Assembly (NCBI GenBank): GCA_013397435.1
Contig: VZRG01002973.1
Coordinates: forward strand, 1-64,000
Length of the DNA: 64,000 bases
Direction: 5' to 3'
Source: Erythrocercus mccallii
Taxonomy: Eukaryota > Chordata > Aves > Passeriformes > Dicruridae
Part shown: positions 60,701-64,000 of the stretch, one piece after another
Layout of the letters: each line of letters begins with the position of its first letter
Numbering within the stretch: the stretch's first letter is position 1
Notes under the pieces: model-generated
Seen by the model: only the letters and a program-made list of their open reading frames with translations
The model's database searches: none
What the model was told of the DNA's origin: nothing
Made by a program: the position numbers and the translations under genes

Positions 60701-63404
60701 TGACTATTAGTTGAACTTCTAGGATTCAGGTTTTCCTTGATTATGTAGAAGCTTGAGTTTAACAAGAAATTTATGTCTGTTTTACAGCTGTGTGCAAGTA
60801 AGGGTTTTAAATACAAGTTCAATTTTTCAAGTTTGGAGAGTAGAGTTTCATTTCTAAAACTTCTTCTGTTTATGTTCTTACCCTATTCCTGTTTATAGAT
60901 GTTGATAATTCTAGTATGCAGCTAGACATCTCAAAACTGTGCACAACTGAGTTAATTTTTGTGGCTTCTTCAGGCCACAAAACAAAATCGAGAAGAGTAA
61001 TTGACATTTAAGTTTTAAATGACATGCTTTTTTTGACTTGACTGAAGTACACCTTAAGGTAAGACACCTAGAGACCTAGAGTGTAAATAAGTCCTTTGTA
61101 TGTTCGGAGAACTAGAGAACAAGAAGCCACGCTTCTGTCTAACTACCACATTTCATCATGGCAGAGATGAGCACAGTTATTGTTTTCAGAGTTTCTTTCC
61201 AAGACCAGTAAGAAGTAACAATATTGTCTCATTGGGTGTTACAGCTGCTTTCTGCAAGCCACACTGTCCCTAATTGGTTGAGAAAATGTCCCAGGGTAGT
61301 GTCTGCAACAATCTATTTTCTTGAATCATCATGATCTGCATATTTCGTAAGAATGAGTTCCTGATACTTCAGTAATAATAATTGTACTGTTTATTGTTTC
61401 AGTACTCTGACATCTTCATTACATAGTCAGAGTACATCTCACAGCTCTTTAGTGTCTTTGCTAAATTCAAGTTCAAATAATACATTTTCCTCAACAAAAT
61501 TCCTTTTCACACCTCCAGTGATTTTGATTTCCTTTTTTCAGGGTACCAGGTAATTCAAGGTAAAAGTGAAGTTGGATACTCTCATAATAGGAAATACTTT
61601 AGTGAGCCAGGACTGCTGTAATAGCAAGGCACACTAATTCTAATTCCTTATCACTTTTTGGGCAACTAGGCCTTGTGGTACATTTTTCCTGTGTGTTTTA
61701 TAGCTGTCATTTTCCATCTGAACATGGCAGAATCTTTTTTTCCTTTATGCGGGTTTATAAAGTTTACACTTTTTAATGAAGTATTGTGATCTCTCTGCTG
61801 CTGGAAGACACTATATAAATCTTCAGTGTTGATAATGAGGGCCCATTTCAGAATTAAGTTAATTTAGAAAAGTAGTATATGCATCAATCACTGAGATCTG
61901 AAAGACAGCCAGCCTTGTTGGCTGCTTCCTACTCTATTTTATATGGCAAGAAGCTGTTGTCAAGCTGAAGTTGAAGTCCGTACCTTATATGAATTCTATG
62001 AAATGGAATGCTTTAGCTATCTGTAGAATTATGTGTACATCCCTCTTGCCTTCTGCTTGTTAGCAAATAAGTCTTTAGCAAAACAAAAAGAAAATTCTAA
62101 TATGTTCCCTTACTTAGTTTTCATGGTAGAATTAAAACACCTAAAGCTAAAAGCTTTTCAGCTCATTCTTAGCAAAGAAGAGTGATTCAACATAAAAAAA
62201 CATTGCCACAATTAGAATATCTAAGCATCAGCCAGTCTTGATGTTGATTTTGTTGTCTGAAGTACCTCAGCCTCAGGATCACATGCTTAAATTGTACTGC
62301 ATGCTCAAAAGAGAATCAGAAAAGTAATTCCACTACTATGGAATTTATAGTTACATATTTCTTCTTCAGATTATAGGAAATAATGTTCTTACAAGAACCT
62401 TCACAGCTGAGAAATCTCACAGACATAATTTTACCTTCATCTTAACAGTGGGGGTCAGTTTTGCAAATGTAAAAATGTATGTCCCTGAAATTGAATTGTT
62501 CATGACACACTTATCAGTTTGGGTAAGTGTCACCTTGTCTGTCCTTGCCAATGCCAGGTCCCCTCCTAACTTTCAAACATATGGAGTATACTTTTAGAAT
62601 AACATCGCTAAGATAAAACAACCAATTAACCTTATATAACTTAGATTGTCTCCAAATACAATAGCATCCATCTGATTTGTTTAGAATCAGCTCGACAGAA
62701 TAGCTGACAAAGCTCAGACAGCTGAAAGCTGCTGTCAGGACATTTCACACTGCCACAAAATCAGATGCTTTTCCCTCAACTGTTTCCCCATTCTAGGGCA
62801 CAGAAGAGCAGTAGATTCAAATGCTCATCTGACTATCTTGGTAGCAGAAATTCTATGTAAGAGGTCAGGTATGCTTTCAAAGATAGAGGTATTCCTTGCT
62901 GTACTCATACTTTTAAAAAGCTCTACCCACAGGACTAGCATGGGGATGTATTCTGTACCCTCCAAAGGATCCCTGCCCAACTGAGCAGGAAGCAGCAAGG
63001 GCAAGCCACTCTGAGAGCAGGCAAGCCAGGGGTGAAGGCAGGCAGGACACTGGCAAGGGTGCAGTCCCACAGTACCTGAGCATGGAGAGCAGAGCAGGTC
63101 TGTGATGGCATCAAGGCTCAGCTCACAGACCAGACCACCGGGCAAGCCTGTAGGGATGAGACAGTCCAAGATCAATAATATCAAGTGATCAGGTCAGGAT
63201 CAGAGCCAAGAGGCTGGAAGGTGGAAGACCAAGCACAAGCAGAGACTGAGAGCAAGAACCTGAGCTTAGAAGCAGCTCTACAGCAAAAGTGCACAGAACC
63301 CCACCACCTACAGCTTCTTCTCACGCCACTCTTTCTAGTCACACCTCTGACACAAGGTCACAGAGGTGTATGAAGCCAGTGGTGAGCTTGAGCCTTAAGC
63401 AGAT
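57721..63404. other. Intergenic sequence distal to SMIM15
   Basis: AT-rich sequence without a recognised gene. In the human order ZSWIM6 would be the next gene, but none of it is visible here. A GC-richer, Lys/Gln-codon-like patch at 62930-63380 has short repeated motifs but no family I can name. Confidence 0.5.
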
Positions 63405-63990
63405 AAATCATAGACTCACAGAAACAAAGAATATCTCCAGTTAGAAAGAAGCTTGCAGGATCGTCAAGCCCAGCTCTCTGCTCTCTGCTCACAGGACTGC
63501 TTAAAAAAAACCTAATGTTGACTAAAAGCATTATCTATGTGCTTGAACTCTGATAGGCTTTTTGTCATGATCATTTCCCTAAGGAGTTTGTTGGAGTGAG
63601 TGGCCACCCTCTCAATAGAGAACCGTTTCCTAATATCCAATCTGAACTTTCCCTTACTGCAGCTTGGTTCCAATTCCTTGTGTCCTGTCACCTGGACCAG
63701 AGAGAGGAGATCAGGACTGCCCTTTCCACTGCTCTCCTGGAGGAAGCTGTAATCTGCCAGGAGATCACTCCTCACCTTTGTCTTCTACAAGCCAAAGAAG
63801 CCAAGTGAACTAAGCTACTTCTCCAAAGTTTTATTCTCAGGATTTTTCACCATCATGGCCACTCTCCTCTGGATATACTCTAATGGTTTGATGTTTTCCA
63901 AATATTGAGGTGTGCAAAACTTCGAACAGTACTTGAGGTGAGACCACGGTTCCTGGAGAACAGATGCACTTGGGACCCTAATAAAGCTTG
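63405..63990 (-). mobile_element. CR1 LINE 3' portion, older subfamily
   Basis: On the + strand the order AATATCTCCAGTTAGAAAGA, then GAACCGTTTCCTAATATCCA, TTGTGTCCTGTCACCTGGAC and ACAGTACTTGAGGTGAGACC is the reverse complement of a CR1 3' coding end. Translated on the - strand it shows RKRFSIERVATHSNKL, equivalent to the C-terminal RT tail. It appears to continue past the window end. Confidence 0.88.
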
Positions 63991-64000
63991 TTATTCCAGC

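Noticed and set aside
1..64000. CRISPR arrays, operons, tRNA or rRNA genes
   Set aside because: No regularly spaced direct repeats, cloverleaf-like sequence or rRNA segments were seen, and the genome is eukaryotic.

Overview
This is vertebrate nuclear DNA, almost certainly from a bird and perhaps a passerine. The grounds are AT-rich sequence, CR1 LINE copies (GDSL-esterase and reverse-transcriptase parts, plus 3' ends with a CTGTGATTTTGTGATT-type tail), many endogenous-retrovirus LTRs, and no SINEs. The two genes present are neighbours on human 5q12.1, in a block that lies on chromosome Z in birds. Z linkage is inferred from synteny, not seen.

Layout. The + strand carries the 3' part of NDUFAF2 (mimitin, a mitochondrial complex I assembly factor). 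Its coding exons lie at 23074-23163, 37751-37791 and 52424-52681, with intact splice signals and matching phases. Together they encode about 129 residues. The first coding exon was not found and should lie upstream, so 1-23073 is read as intron 1. The single coding exon of SMIM15 lies on the - strand at 55058-55282, tail-to-tail with NDUFAF2. Its promoter is a strong CpG island at about 55850-56560. From about 57 kb to the end I see only intergenic DNA with CR1 fragments.

The introns hold most of the remaining structure: seven solo LTRs with terminal TG/CA-like ends and recognisable target-site duplications (4076-4588, 17286-17982, 19207-19871, 25357-25800, 27261-27999, 41294-42740, 49433-50476); one two-LTR provirus (29073-33904, antisense to NDUFAF2) that keeps decayed dUTPase, protease, RT, RNase H and integrase regions but has no recognisable gag or env; and a further LTR-like element nested in its integrase. 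CR1 pieces lie at 1-800, 50690-51935, 55396-55604, 57126-57720 and 63405-63990.

No unknown multi-gene system is visible. The points most worth checking are the reduced, nested provirus, the two same-family LTRs flanking an in-frame exon of NDUFAF2, the CpG-rich intronic LTR, the G-rich minisatellite upstream of SMIM15, and a small divergent ORF beside the SMIM15 island.
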